A DNA stretch of 64,000 nt, from the NCBI RefSeq assembly GCF_049889055.1, contig NZ_JBLTWO010000001.1:620001-684000 (forward strand). Direction: 5' to 3'. The number at the start of each line of letters is the position of its first letter. Positions within the stretch are counted from its first letter, which is position 1. The notes below the pieces were generated by a model. The model searched no databases and was not told the origin of the DNA. It saw nothing but the letters and a program-made list of their open reading frames with translations. This stretch comes from Rhizorhabdus sp049889055. GTDB taxonomy: Bacteria; Pseudomonadota; Alphaproteobacteria; Sphingomonadales; Sphingomonadaceae. Shown here piece after piece: positions 1-8,991 of this stretch. Both the position numbers and the translations under genes were made by a program.

Positions 1-309
1 GAGGAGGAATTCGAAGGCGACCGCCTGATCACTGTCACCGCCGCGGCCCATCGGATGGGCATAGCTGTTGCGGGACAGGCGGATCAGGAAGAAGTTGACC
101 GAGACGATCACCGCGACGTTGAGATGCCGCTCGAAGAAATATTGCGGCCCGAGCAGAGCTTCATAGACCAGTGGCGTCGCCAGCGCGCCCGCGACCAGGC
201 ACAACAGGTCGACCACGAGGATGATCGTGGCGATCACGTTGGACGTGAAGCGATATTTGCGCGAGGTCGGCACCGCACCGTCCGATTCGCTGTTAACCAT
301 GGTCAGCAT
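1..309 (-). CDS. Exopolysaccharide polyprenyl glycosylphosphotransferase, N-terminal part (cut by window edge)
   Basis: About 100 N-terminal residues are visible; the gene runs off the left edge. A short cytosolic lead is followed by a long hydrophobic segment (IATIILVVDLLCLVAGALA), a periplasmic stretch, and a second hydrophobic segment (LNVAVIVSVNFFLIRL). This matches the N-terminal membrane region of WcaJ/GumD-type enzymes, which load the first sugar phosphate onto undecaprenyl phosphate. The catalytic C-terminal domain lies outside the window, so the family call is inferred from the topology and the EPS neighbours. ATG at 309 overlaps the stop of the TPR gene upstream; ATG at 300 is an in-frame alternative, and neither has a clear Shine-Dalgarno (SD) sequence. 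Confidence 0.6.
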   Translation of the reverse strand, partial: MLTMVNSESDGAVPTSRKYRFTSNVIATIILVVDLLCLVAGALATPLVYEALLGPQYFFERHLNVAVIVSVNFFLIRLSRNSYAHPMGRGGDSDQAVAFEFLL

Positions 310-1946
310 GTGGCGACGTCTCTGCCACAGGAGCGGGAGGTCCGAACAGCGGCAATAGCCGCCGATGCCCGACCGTTTTGGGACGAACCGAGCGCCGCAC
401 GGCGCGACAAAAGGGTGGCGCGGATCTTCTGGCCTCCGGGAAGCTGCTCGAGGGCATCCATCGCTTCGTCGACGCATTCGCTGTCGCGCAGATCGAGGCA
501 GAGCTCCGCGCGCTGCCGCCAGCCGCTCGACGACCTGGGATTGTCTCGGGAAAACCGCTTCGTGGCATCAAGCGCCACCCGGTCCCGGCCCTTGCCCCGC
601 AAATAGCCGACATAGGCTTTCAGCATCTCCGGATCGTCGCCGAGATCGTTCATCGCGCTCGCATAGCTGTTGTCGGCCAGGATTGGTTCGCCCCGGCGGA
701 CGTGGATGTCCGCCAATGCCACGCGCGCCTCGGCGATCTTCGGATTGTCCCGCACCAGCACCTGCGCATCCTTCAACGCCTGTGACAGGTCGCCCGTCCG
801 GGTCGACACGCGCACCCGCATCAGCAGCGCCCGGGGATTGTTCTCATCGAACCGCAATATCCGGTCGACCATCCGCCGCGCCTCGCCGCCGCGCCCCAGC
901 CCGCTCAGCGCGCCGGCATAGAGGACGTCCGCCTCGACATTGGGCGCGCTGATCGTCTCGCGATCGACGAACGGCCGCAGAAGCCGTTCCGCGTCGGCAT
1001 AGCGCTGCCGGTCGAGCAGCAGATGGGCAAGCGCCATCTTGAGCGGGCGATCGCCGCTGCGCGCGACGAACCGGCCGAGCAGGTCGATATCGACCTTGTC
1101 GGCGCCGACCTCGGTCCACATGTCGACGATCCGCTGCTCGAGCTCCTGGTCGCCGGGATGGCGGCGGATCAGGCGCGCCAGCATGGCCAGGGCGCGATCG
1201 GGCCGTCCCTTTTCGTAGAGAAGACGGGCATATTCGATCCGCAGGTCGACATTGTCCGGCATCAGCGTGAACAGCCGCGCAAAGGTCCGCGCGGTCGCTG
1301 GAAAGTCGGCATTGCCCGAATGCAGGTCGAGCAGCGCAAGCAGCTTCGGAATGGACTCTCCGTCCTTCACGACGGACTGTTCGACGATGCGGATCGCCTG
1401 CTGGCGGTCGCCACCCAGGTTGACCGTTCGGGCCAGCAACAGGGTCGCCCCCTCATTGGTCGGATCGATTTCCAGCATGCCCTGCGCGATGGCCTTGGCC
1501 TTTTCGACCTCCCGACGCTCTACCGCGACCGACCCCTTGACCAGCTGCATGCGCAGCGAGCGGGGCTGTTTCTCCAATATCTTGTCCGCGAGCCTCTCGG
1601 CATCGTCATAGGAGCCGCCCGAATAAGACAGCTCGGCCATGGTCTGGATCGCCTCGCCATTGTCCGGGTCGAGTTCGACCACGCGATTATAGGCGTCATA
1701 GGCCTGCAGCAGCCGGCCGTCCGCCAGTTCGAGCCGCGCCAGCCGGGCCCAATATTCGGGCACATCGTCCTGCGCCGCCAGGACCCGGTTGATCTCCACT
1801 CGCGCCGAATAGAGATCGCGCCGCGCATAATAGATGTCGAAGCGGGTTGCAGCCTTGGAGGCCTTCTCCTCGGCCGAACCGCAGGCGACGAGCGTCATCG
1901 GCAGCAGCATGGCTGCCGCGAAGATGCGAGCCGTCCCGAAAGCCAT
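303..1946 (-). CDS. TPR-repeat lipoprotein of the EPS cluster
   Basis: 547 aa. The N-terminus is a lipoprotein signal with the lipobox LVAC at about residues 18-21, so the protein is probably anchored in a membrane facing the periplasm. The remainder is almost entirely tetratricopeptide helices (for example the block ending VVELDPDNGEAIQTMAELSY), including the spacing typical of TPRs in PEP-CTERM/EPS systems, although no exosortase is present here. I chose ATG at 1946 because the signal peptide begins there and AAGAG precedes it; an in-frame start at 1988 would add 14 polar residues. It lies directly upstream of the glycosylphosphotransferase and divergent from the GT2 genes. It is probably a scaffold or assembly factor; the exact role is unknown. 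Confidence 0.75.
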   Translation of the reverse strand: MAFGTARIFAAAMLLPMTLVACGSAEEKASKAATRFDIYYARRDLYSARVEINRVLAAQDDVPEYWARLARLELADGRLLQAYDAYNRVVELDPDNGEAIQTMAELSYSGGSYDDAERLADKILEKQPRSLRMQLVKGSVAVERREVEKAKAIAQGMLEIDPTNEGATLLLARTVNLGGDRQQAIRIVEQSVVKDGESIPKLLALLDLHSGNADFPATARTFARLFTLMPDNVDLRIEYARLLYEKGRPDRALAMLARLIRRHPGDQELEQRIVDMWTEVGADKVDIDLLGRFVARSGDRPLKMALAHLLLDRQRYADAERLLRPFVDRETISAPNVEADVLYAGALSGLGRGGEARRMVDRILRFDENNPRALLMRVRVSTRTGDLSQALKDAQVLVRDNPKIAEARVALADIHVRRGEPILADNSYASAMNDLGDDPEMLKAYVGYLRGKGRDRVALDATKRFSRDNPRSSSGWRQRAELCLDLRDSECVDEAMDALEQLPGGQKIRATLLSRRAALGSSQNGRASAAIAAVRTSRSCGRDVATC

Positions 1947-2020
1947 CTCTTGCCAGCCATCCTTTTCGCACCGATTACAGACCGGCAATCCGTAGCGATC
2001 AATAGGGCAAAGCGTAAACT

Positions 2021-3025
2021 ATGGTTCGGACCGACGTCGCGATCGTGGTGATCGGCCGAAACGAAGGGGCCCGCTTGCTGCGCAGCCTGGCGTCCACACA
2101 GGGCTGGCAGAGCCTCTATGTCGATTCCGGATCGATCGATGGCAGCGCCGAGGCGGCACGGCGCGCTGGCATAACCGTGATCGAGCTGTCGGCCGAGCGC
2201 GGCTTTTCCGCGGCGCGGGGGCGCAATGCCGGGCTCGATCGGCTGCTGGCCGATCCGGCGATCCGCTACGTCCAGATGCTCGACGGAGACTCCGCTCTCG
2301 AACCCGGCTGGATCGCGCTCGCCACCGACCGCCTCGACCGCGAGCCCGAACTCGGCGCGCTGTTCGGGCGGTTGCGCGAGCGCGAGCCCGACGCCAGCAT
2401 CTATGGCTGGATGTTCGACCGCGAATGGGACGTTCCCGCCGGGCCGGCGCCGGTGTTCGGCGGCAGTGTGCTGTTGCGCGTCGAGGCAATCCGTCATGCG
2501 GGCGGCTATCAGGACGACATGATCGCCGGAGAAGACCCGGACTTCGCGCTGCGCCTGCGCATGGCGGGCTGGCAGATCGAATGTATCGACGCGCCGATGG
2601 CAGTCCACGACGGCGACATGGTCCGCTTTCGCCAATGGTGGCGCCGGACGATGCGCGCCGGCCATGCCTTCGCCGAACTGGTCGATCGCCATCCCGGTTC
2701 GACCCTGCACGATTATGGCCGGAGCAGGGCGCGGATCCTCTTCTGGGCCGGGCTGCTTCCGCTGGCTGCGGTCGCGAGCCTTCTCGCGGCGATCCTGCTC
2801 GATCCGCGCGCCATTGCCGGCACCGTGCTGGTGCTCGCATTGCTGGCCCTCAACCTCGTGCGGATCGCCGTTCGCGAGACGCATCGCCACGGCATCCGGC
2901 GCGGCGTGCCCTTCGCGCTGTTCCTGACGCTCGGAAAATATGCGGAGATGGTCGGCCTGCTGTCCTACTGGCGCAACCGCCGCCGCGACCGCGCGCCGAC
3001 CCTCATCGAGTATAAAAGGTCATGA
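2021..3025 (+). CDS. GT2 family glycosyltransferase
   Basis: 334 aa. The N-terminal GT-A fold carries VVIGRNEGARLL (nucleotide-sugar binding start), the YVDSGSIDGS segment, and an acidic DGDSALEPGW that corresponds to the metal-binding DXD region. GEDPDFALRLRMAGW holds the ED and acceptor-site residues near residue 170. Two hydrophobic segments at roughly residues 235-285 anchor the C-terminus in the membrane. It probably adds one sugar to the lipid-linked EPS repeat unit on the cytosolic side. Its stop overlaps the next ATG (ATGA), so the two transferases are translationally coupled. Donor and acceptor cannot be read from the sequence. Confidence 0.85.
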   Translation: MVRTDVAIVVIGRNEGARLLRSLASTQGWQSLYVDSGSIDGSAEAARRAGITVIELSAERGFSAARGRNAGLDRLLADPAIRYVQMLDGDSALEPGWIALATDRLDREPELGALFGRLREREPDASIYGWMFDREWDVPAGPAPVFGGSVLLRVEAIRHAGGYQDDMIAGEDPDFALRLRMAGWQIECIDAPMAVHDGDMVRFRQWWRRTMRAGHAFAELVDRHPGSTLHDYGRSRARILFWAGLLPLAAVASLLAAILLDPRAIAGTVLVLALLALNLVRIAVRETHRHGIRRGVPFALFLTLGKYAEMVGLLSYWRNRRRDRAPTLIEYKRS

Positions 3026-4173
3026 TCGACGCTCTCGCCTGGCTGGTCGTGCTGCCTTCGATGCTCGCGCTGGCGATCCTCTCGATCGAACTGGGCGCGG
3101 CGCAGCTACGCCCCAGGACGCGGCCGTGGACCAGATCCGCCGACCTGACAATTCTGATCCCGGCGCATGACGAGCAAGCCGGGATCGCGCGCTGCATCGA
3201 AGCGGTCCGCGCGTCCGCGCCGCCCGGAAGCTCCATCCTCGTCGTCGCCGACAATTGCTCCGATCGAACCGCCAGGATCGCCCGCGCAGCGGGGGCCGAG
3301 GTGATCGAACGGCACGATCCGGTCCAGCGCGGCAAGGGCCATGCGCTGGGTTTTGCCCGCCGCCATCTGCGCGCCGCGCCTCCCGCGATCGTGGCGGTGC
3401 TCGATGCCGATTGTGCGATCGAGGGGGACGGTCTGGCGCGGCTCGCCGGGACGGCCGCCGCGCTCAACCGCCCGGTCCAGTCGGCCTATCTGTTTCGGCC
3501 CATCCCCGATCGCGGTCCGCTTGTCGCTGTCTCCGGCTTCGCCCTGCTCCTCCGCAATCTCGTCCGCCAGCGCGGGCTGGCGTGGATCGGCGCACCAGCC
3601 CTGCTGACCGGTTCGGGCATGGCCTTTCCCTGGCGCTGCTTCGATGCGGCCCCGCTCGATACCGACGACATTGCCGAGGACCTGAACATGGGGATAGCGC
3701 TCGCCCAGCTGGGCATGGCGCCGGTCTTCCTGCCGCAGGTGACGACCTGGTCCGATCCTGCCGCACGCTTGGCCACCTTCGGCCAGCGCACCCGTTGGGA
3801 GCAGGGCTTCCTGCGCGGCGCCGTCCGCCATGCGCCGCACTTGCTGCTGTCGGGCGAAGGGCCGCTGCTGTGGCTGGGCCTGCATCTATGCGTGCCACCG
3901 CTTGCCCTGCTGGGCCTGCTTTGCGCTGCCAGCCTGCTGGTCTCGGGAGGGCTGATCACGCTCGGGGCCTCGGGCTCGGCTGCCCTGGGATTGATAGCCC
4001 TGCTAGTCGCCGCAGCGGGACTGGTTCTGCTCGGCTGGTGGCGCTTCGGCCGCGCACAAGCCAGCGCCCGACAATTGCTGCTCGCGCCTGCCTATATCCT
4101 TTGGAAGCTGCCCCTCTATCTCGGCGCGATCCGCAAGCCCGAACGGATGTGGAAGCGCACGCCGCGCGACTGA
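3022..4173 (+). CDS. Membrane GT2 family glycosyltransferase
   Basis: 383 aa. An N-terminal membrane segment (residues 1-25) precedes the GT-A domain: LTILIPAHDEQAGIARC, VVADNCSDRTA, and VLDADCAI (DXD). TGSGMAFPWRCF, EDLNMGIALAQLG and QRTRWEQGFLRG follow; the last is the QxxRW-type motif of processive or membrane GT2 enzymes. Three to four C-terminal hydrophobic helices follow from about residue 285. It begins inside the stop of the preceding glycosyltransferase, so both act in the same EPS pathway. It converges with the flippase gene with only 4 bp between the stops. Confidence 0.85.
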   Translation: MIDALAWLVVLPSMLALAILSIELGAAQLRPRTRPWTRSADLTILIPAHDEQAGIARCIEAVRASAPPGSSILVVADNCSDRTARIARAAGAEVIERHDPVQRGKGHALGFARRHLRAAPPAIVAVLDADCAIEGDGLARLAGTAAALNRPVQSAYLFRPIPDRGPLVAVSGFALLLRNLVRQRGLAWIGAPALLTGSGMAFPWRCFDAAPLDTDDIAEDLNMGIALAQLGMAPVFLPQVTTWSDPAARLATFGQRTRWEQGFLRGAVRHAPHLLLSGEGPLLWLGLHLCVPPLALLGLLCAASLLVSGGLITLGASGSAALGLIALLVAAAGLVLLGWWRFGRAQASARQLLLAPAYILWKLPLYLGAIRKPERMWKRTPRD

Positions 4174-4177
4174 CCGC

Positions 4178-5560
4178 TCAGCCGATCAGCCGCAGTCCCG
4201 CCTCGACCACCTGCGGCGCGGCGACCCAGCTGATCGCAGCCCCGACCAGGACGGCGAGCGACAGGGCTGCGTAGTACAGCATATGGTCGCGCACATCGAA
4301 CAGCCCGTGGCGCGCGATCAGCGGCAGGGTGTAGATCAGCCCCGCCAGTTCACCGCCCGCTAGCGCGAGTGGCAGCGCGATCGGCCCGAGCAGACCGAAG
4401 GTCGCGGCGACCAGCAGCAGGAACACCGCCAGCCGCAGGAGATTGGCATAGAACATCACCCGCGCATGGCCGATGGCGAGCAGCGTCTGGAGGTTGGTGA
4501 AGGAATCGAGATCGAAGGCGATCCGCAACAGCAGCACGCTCAGATAGATCCAGCCATATTCGTAGCGATGGTCGAACAACAGGCGGAACAGCGCGGGCGC
4601 GACGCCGATGCCGAAACCGATCCCCGCGAACAGCACCAGATAGTGTCGCCTGCGCGCTGCGTAGAAGATCGATCGTAGCCGGTCGGGCGCATCCTGCCAT
4701 GTCCGCGAGACCAGCGGGAAGAAATGCCGCTCGACATAGTTGCGGCCGAAGGGCTGGAACGCGACCGCAAGATTGGCGGGCAGCATGTAGACCCCGAAGT
4801 CCGCGACCGTGAACAGCCGGGCGAAGAGCATCTTGTCGAACTGCGTCATCAGCAGGGTGACGATCGTCGACGCCATGATCCAGCGGGAAAAGCCGAAGAA
4901 TTCGCGTGCCAGGCGGCCGTCCCACGCGAACCGCATCCTGCCCCCCAGGAGCGCCGCAGTGAAGACCATCCGGGCGATCCCGCTGACATAGAGGCCGATG
5001 ATCAACGCGCGATAATCGGGCATCAGTAGCGACAAAGCCAGGTTCGAGGCGACCTGCACCGCCAGCGCCGCCAGTTCGACCGAGCAGCTCGCCTTGATCC
5101 GGCCTTCCCGCTGGGCGAGCAGCAAGCTGATCGGGCAGAGCGCGTTGATCAGGAACAGCGGTGCTGTGGCGGCGATCGGCCAGGCCAGCTCGGGCTTGCC
5201 CAGCACCAGCGCGATCGGCCAGGCCCCCGCCAGCATCGCCGCCGCCTGCAGCCCGCCCTGCCCGAGCCGGATCGACCAGACGACGTCGAGGAAGCGGCGC
5301 TCCCCGCCGCGCTCGTGCCGGATGACGAAGTCGAACACGCCCAGGTCCGACAACATCGCCAGGATGATCATGGTCGAGGTGATGATACCGACGACGCCGA
5401 AGGCTTCGGGGCTGAGCAGCCGGGTCAGGACGATATTGCCACCCAGCCGCAGGATCATGGTTGCGATGGTGAAGCCGAACACCAAGCGACCGGGCCCGCC
5501 GAGCAGGCGCGCGGCAAGCGCCTGCGGACGCGAGGACGAGGCTCCCGCTCCGACGCTCAT
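4178..5560 (-). CDS. Oligosaccharide flippase (Wzx-like)
   Basis: 460 aa with about a dozen hydrophobic helices. It has the MATE/RfbX-type layout: polar N-terminus, GRLVFGFTIATMILRLGGNI followed by LTRLLSPEAFGVVGIITS (the conserved start of the polysaccharide-transporter family), and a central KMLFARLFTVADFGVYMLPA. It is predicted to flip lipid-linked EPS repeat units across the inner membrane. The ATG overlaps the stop of the polymerase gene upstream (ATGA), giving a wzy-wzx unit on the minus strand that converges on the glycosyltransferases. Confidence 0.85.
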   Translation of the reverse strand: MSVGAGASSSRPQALAARLLGGPGRLVFGFTIATMILRLGGNIVLTRLLSPEAFGVVGIITSTMIILAMLSDLGVFDFVIRHERGGERRFLDVVWSIRLGQGGLQAAAMLAGAWPIALVLGKPELAWPIAATAPLFLINALCPISLLLAQREGRIKASCSVELAALAVQVASNLALSLLMPDYRALIIGLYVSGIARMVFTAALLGGRMRFAWDGRLAREFFGFSRWIMASTIVTLLMTQFDKMLFARLFTVADFGVYMLPANLAVAFQPFGRNYVERHFFPLVSRTWQDAPDRLRSIFYAARRRHYLVLFAGIGFGIGVAPALFRLLFDHRYEYGWIYLSVLLLRIAFDLDSFTNLQTLLAIGHARVMFYANLLRLAVFLLLVAATFGLLGPIALPLALAGGELAGLIYTLPLIARHGLFDVRDHMLYYAALSLAVLVGAAISWVAAPQVVEAGLRLIG

Positions 5561-7053
5561 CGCAGCGCCGGCAGCCTTTCGCCCGGCTCGTCATGCACGA
5601 CCGCGACGAGCGGCGGCCCCGCGCTGGCGGCGGCACGTGCCGACGCCAGCTGGGTGCGCAGCGCGACCAGCAGCGCAACCATGATGAAGCTCAGCTGCAT
5701 CGGCGCAACCCAGCTGCTCAGCAGCGCCAGCGAGACCGCTGTCGCGGTATGAATGGAAATCATCACCTGCGCGAGAATCAGCTGCTCGCGATCGGGCTGC
5801 AGCCGTTTGATCGAGCGGTAATGGGGATAGGCCGAAAGGATGAACAGCAGGAAAGCGATGACCGTGACAAGTCCGCCTTCGACGAGCAGCGCCAGATAGG
5901 CGTTCACCAGATCGACGATACCCTGTCCCTGGATGAAGCTGTCGAGCATCCCCTGCGCGACGGCCTCGCGATAGCCGAACCACAAATGCCCCCCCAGCGC
6001 GCGCGGAACGCCGCTCAGCAGGCCGATCCGATAGGTAGCGTTGAATCGCGCATCTTCGCCGCCCAGGATCGGCAGGCCGAGCACGATGACAAGACCGGCG
6101 AGCGGCACGAGGACGGCCAGCAGATAGCGGCCGCGCAGCAACTGGAACACCATCAGCCCCACTGCGACCGCAACCATGCCCGATCGCGACAGGGTCGCGG
6201 CGAGGCCGAGCAGGATCAGCCCGCCGAGCACCACCAAGGGGCCCGAAACCCCGCGAATACGCGACAGGCCCCAGGCGGCCACGGCGGCGAGTCCGAGCAT
6301 CGCGCCGCCGGTCAATGGATGGGCGAAGGGACCATAGGCCCGCGCGATGCCGCCGCGTTCGAGCCAGGTGCGCGGCGCATCGACCGTCCAGATGTCGTTC
6401 TTCACGCCCATCACCCCGGCGTAGAGCGGCCAGTGCCGCACCGTTTCGAACAGGCAGAGCAGGCCAGCGGCGGCGGCGGCGAAGACGAACAGGCGCAGCA
6501 CGATCTCGGGCGAGCCGATCTTGACGCGCGAGAGGATCTGGTAGCTCAGCACATAGGGAATGAGGAAGGTGACCACGGTCCGCGCAATGCCCGTCGGCGT
6601 GTCCCGCAGCGACATGCAGACGCAATAGACCAGCGTGAAGCCGAGAACGGCGAGATCGCTCGCGACGAGCTTGCGCCGCTGGTGGCTTTCCGGGTGCAGC
6701 AGATAGCCAAGCAGCAACGCCCCCGAGAAAGTCAGGAACGGCGTGATCGGCGCGATATAGGCACCCGACACCGCGAGCAGCGACCCCGCTGCCGGCGTCC
6801 ACAGCAGAAAGAACAAATAGGTCGCCGCGATCGGCAGGCGTCGGTCGAAACAGGCGGTGAGCAGCAGAAGATAGCCGATCTGCGTCGCGATCATCGGCAG
6901 GGCGCTCAGCGCGAGGCAGACCGCGACGATGCCGCAGAAGAAGAGCCGCGCCAGATAGACCTTTTCCCAGCGGGCGCGCACGAGCATCGATGCCGGGAGC
7001 GTCACGACACCCAGCAGCACGACGAGCACGACCGCATTCTTCCAGAGAAACAT
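5557..7053 (-). CDS. O-antigen ligase/polymerase family protein (Wzy-like)
   Basis: 498 aa, very hydrophobic, about 11-12 membrane helices, with the long periplasmic loop typical of the Wzy_C/O-antigen ligase family around residues 330-390 (ARFNATYRIGLLSGVPRAL, then WFGYREAVAQGMLD). The predicted role is polymerisation of flipped EPS repeat units in the periplasm. It is the first gene of a two-gene minus-strand unit with the flippase. Members of this family cannot be separated into polymerases and ligases by sequence alone; the EPS setting favours polymerase. Confidence 0.8.
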   Translation of the reverse strand: MFLWKNAVVLVVLLGVVTLPASMLVRARWEKVYLARLFFCGIVAVCLALSALPMIATQIGYLLLLTACFDRRLPIAATYLFFLLWTPAAGSLLAVSGAYIAPITPFLTFSGALLLGYLLHPESHQRRKLVASDLAVLGFTLVYCVCMSLRDTPTGIARTVVTFLIPYVLSYQILSRVKIGSPEIVLRLFVFAAAAAGLLCLFETVRHWPLYAGVMGVKNDIWTVDAPRTWLERGGIARAYGPFAHPLTGGAMLGLAAVAAWGLSRIRGVSGPLVVLGGLILLGLAATLSRSGMVAVAVGLMVFQLLRGRYLLAVLVPLAGLVIVLGLPILGGEDARFNATYRIGLLSGVPRALGGHLWFGYREAVAQGMLDSFIQGQGIVDLVNAYLALLVEGGLVTVIAFLLFILSAYPHYRSIKRLQPDREQLILAQVMISIHTATAVSLALLSSWVAPMQLSFIMVALLVALRTQLASARAAASAGPPLVAVVHDEPGERLPALR

Positions 7054-7131
7054 CGCCCCCCGATCCGAGCATGGTGCGGCGCGATCCGGGTGCCGACCCC
7101 GATGGTCGACCGCGGTGCGCTCGCCGTCTTA

Positions 7132-7173
7132 ATCAAGCCCAATGACGTCCAGGTAAAGAAGGAATGGCTTGAT
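7132..7173. promoter_or_regulatory. Inverted repeat in the divergent wzy / nifU-like intergenic region
   Basis: ATCAAGCC (7132-7139) and its exact reverse complement GGCTTGAT (7166-7173) are separated by 26 bp, in the 150-bp gap between the start of the polymerase gene and the start of the NifU-like gene. It could be a regulator-binding pair or chance; no clear -10 or -35 elements fix the promoters here. Confidence 0.25.
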
Positions 7174-7203
7174 CCCTCGCCCAACTGCCCCCAAATGACG
7201 CCC

Positions 7204-7776
7204 ATGCTGATCGAGACAGAAACCACGCCCAACCCGGCGACGCTCAAATTCCTGCCGGGTCGCGCCGTCATGACCGCGGGAACCCGCGACTTTGCCGATC
7301 CGGAAGAAGCTGTCGCATCGCCGCTCGCGGAAGCGTTGTTTTCGCTGGGTGATGTCACCGGCGTCTTCTTCGGCCAGGATTTCGTCTCGGTCACCGCCGG
7401 CGAGGGCAGCGAGTGGCGCGACTTGAAGCCGCGCGTCCTCGGTGTGCTGCTGGACCATTTCTCGTCCGAAGCGCCGCTGTTCCGCGCCGGCTCTGCCGCC
7501 GACATCAGCATCGCCCCCGATGACGACTTTGGCGATGATCCTGCCGACGCCGACATCATCGCGCAGATCAAGGACCTGATCGAAACGCGCGTCCGCCCCG
7601 CCGTCGCGCGCGATGGCGGCGACATCATTTATCGCGGCTTCCAGCGCGGGACCGTCTATCTCGCAATGCAGGGCGCATGCTCGGGCTGCCCGTCTTCCAG
7701 CGCCACGCTGAAGCAGGGCATCGAGACGCTGCTCAAACATTATGTACCGGAAGTGACCGAGGTTCGGGCGGCCTGA
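7204..7776 (+). CDS. NifU family Fe-S scaffold/carrier protein
   Basis: 190 aa. The N-terminal Nfu_N domain starts with the family signature IETETTPNPATLKFLPG, and the C-terminal NifU domain carries GACSGCPSS, whose CxxC holds a transferable [4Fe-4S] cluster. It probably delivers clusters to apo-enzymes. I start at ATG 7204; another in-frame ATG at 7195 adds three residues, and the open frame continues much farther upstream only as the complement of the polymerase gene. It is followed 7 bp later by tsaB, probably in one operon. Confidence 0.9.
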   Translation: MLIETETTPNPATLKFLPGRAVMTAGTRDFADPEEAVASPLAEALFSLGDVTGVFFGQDFVSVTAGEGSEWRDLKPRVLGVLLDHFSSEAPLFRAGSAADISIAPDDDFGDDPADADIIAQIKDLIETRVRPAVARDGGDIIYRGFQRGTVYLAMQGACSGCPSSSATLKQGIETLLKHYVPEVTEVRAA

Positions 7777-7783
7777 TCGCCCG

Positions 7784-8395
7784 ATGAGCCGCACGCTGGT
7801 CATCGATACCGCAACCGCCGCCTGTTCGGTGGCGCTGTTCGACGAGGACCGGCTGCTTGCCGAGCTTCATGAAGAGGTCGGCAGAGGCCACGCCGAACGG
7901 CTCATGCCGATGATCGCTTCGCTGCCCGATGGCGGGCGGGCGGGGCGGCTGCTCGTCGACTGCGGCCCCGGCAGCTTCACCGGCGTTCGCGTCGGGCTGG
8001 CTGCTGCCCGCGCACTGGCTTTTGGCTGGAACGCACCGGTCCATGGCTATTCCTCGATGGCAATCATCGCCGCAGCAGCGGCCTCCACCGCCCCCACCCT
8101 GTCGGTCGCGATCATCGGCGGCCACGGCGAGTTTTTCGTGCAGGCCTTTTCCTGCGATCCGCTCCGCCCGACGTCCGAGCTGGCATCCCTGCCCCCCGGC
8201 GAAGCGGCCCTTGCGATGAGCGCCGAACATGTTTTCGGGTCTGCTGCGGAAAAGCTGGTAGAGGCGCGCGGCCACGGCGTCGCCCATCCACGCCTTCCGC
8301 GTGCGGCGGATGCACTGCTGCTCGGTGAGCTGGCCAGGCTGCCGGCAAGCCCGATCTATGGACGAGCCGCCGACGCCAAGCCCGCGGCGGCGTAA
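7784..8395 (+). CDS. tsaB: tRNA threonylcarbamoyladenosine biosynthesis protein TsaB
   Basis: 203 aa. An ASKHA-fold start (LVIDTATAACSVALF), the HAERLMPMI motif, and GPGSFTGVRVGLAAARALAF are the hallmarks of TsaB, the partner of TsaD in forming t6A at position 37 of ANN-decoding tRNAs. The C-terminus is short, as is usual for alphaproteobacterial TsaB. It overlaps or abuts rimI, a common pairing. Confidence 0.93.
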   Translation: MSRTLVIDTATAACSVALFDEDRLLAELHEEVGRGHAERLMPMIASLPDGGRAGRLLVDCGPGSFTGVRVGLAAARALAFGWNAPVHGYSSMAIIAAAAASTAPTLSVAIIGGHGEFFVQAFSCDPLRPTSELASLPPGEAALAMSAEHVFGSAAEKLVEARGHGVAHPRLPRAADALLLGELARLPASPIYGRAADAKPAAA

Positions 8396-8396
8396 G

Positions 8397-8858
8397 GTGA
8401 GCGACCTCATCATCTCCGAGGTCGGCCCCGGTGGCCTCGCACCGGTCATGGCGGTCATGGATACGGCGTTTGACCCCGGCTATGGCGAGGCGTGGAACGA
8501 AGCCCAGACGCTGTCGATGCTGACACTGCCGGGGACCTGGCTGTCGCTGGCCCGGTACGAGGACTCACCCGCCGGCTTCGCCCTGATCCGTCAGGTCGCC
8601 GAAGAAGCGGAATTGCTGTTGCTTGCCGTAGCGCCATCGCATCGACGCCAGGGCGTGGCCCTCGCATTGATCAAGCACACTCGAAAATTGTTGCATGAAC
8701 GTAATGGAAGCGTTCTCCACCTTGAAGTGCGCTATAATAATCCCGCAATCGAACTGTATAAAAAAGCAGGCTTTGTTCAGATCGGTCGCCGGCCCGGCTA
8801 CTACCATGGTCGCGATGGACAGGTTCACGACGCCCTGACCCTTTCATGTTCGGTTTGA
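8397..8858 (+). CDS. rimI: Ribosomal protein S18 alanine N-acetyltransferase RimI (GNAT)
   Basis: 153 aa from GTG 8397, one base after the tsaB stop. A GNAT fold is shown by LLLLAVAPSHRRQGVALALI (acetyl-CoA pyrophosphate loop RRQGVA) and by LEVRYNNPAIELYKKAGF, the characteristic RimI C-terminal block (family form LEVRxxNxxAxxLYxxxGF). It acetylates the N-terminus of S18. An in-frame ATG at 8358 would add 13 residues and overlap tsaB; neither start has a strong SD. Confidence 0.88.
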   Translation: MSDLIISEVGPGGLAPVMAVMDTAFDPGYGEAWNEAQTLSMLTLPGTWLSLARYEDSPAGFALIRQVAEEAELLLLAVAPSHRRQGVALALIKHTRKLLHERNGSVLHLEVRYNNPAIELYKKAGFVQIGRRPGYYHGRDGQVHDALTLSCSV

Positions 8859-8886
8859 CTCGGACCTATATCTTCCCGACTATATT
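8855..8886 (+). promoter_or_regulatory. Possible promoter of the mucR-like gene
   Basis: TTGACT at 8855-8860, overlapping the rimI stop, is followed by an AT-rich stretch with ACTATATTTA near 8878-8887. The spacing to the best -10 candidate (TATATT, 8881-8886) is 20 bp, longer than ideal, so this is tentative. It would leave a leader of about 100 nt. Confidence 0.3.
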
Positions 8887-8991
8887 TACGTTGCAAAAGC
8901 CGCCAAAGTGCCGCAGAGGCGGCGCAGTCAATGCTCTCGGGGCGGCATTGCGAACTCGGATTCGTCATCTCTTTCCTGTGAAGGTCAACTC

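Noticed and set aside
5593..7203. The extended open frame upstream of the NifU-like start
   Set aside because: It is antisense to the polymerase gene; the conserved protein begins at 7204.
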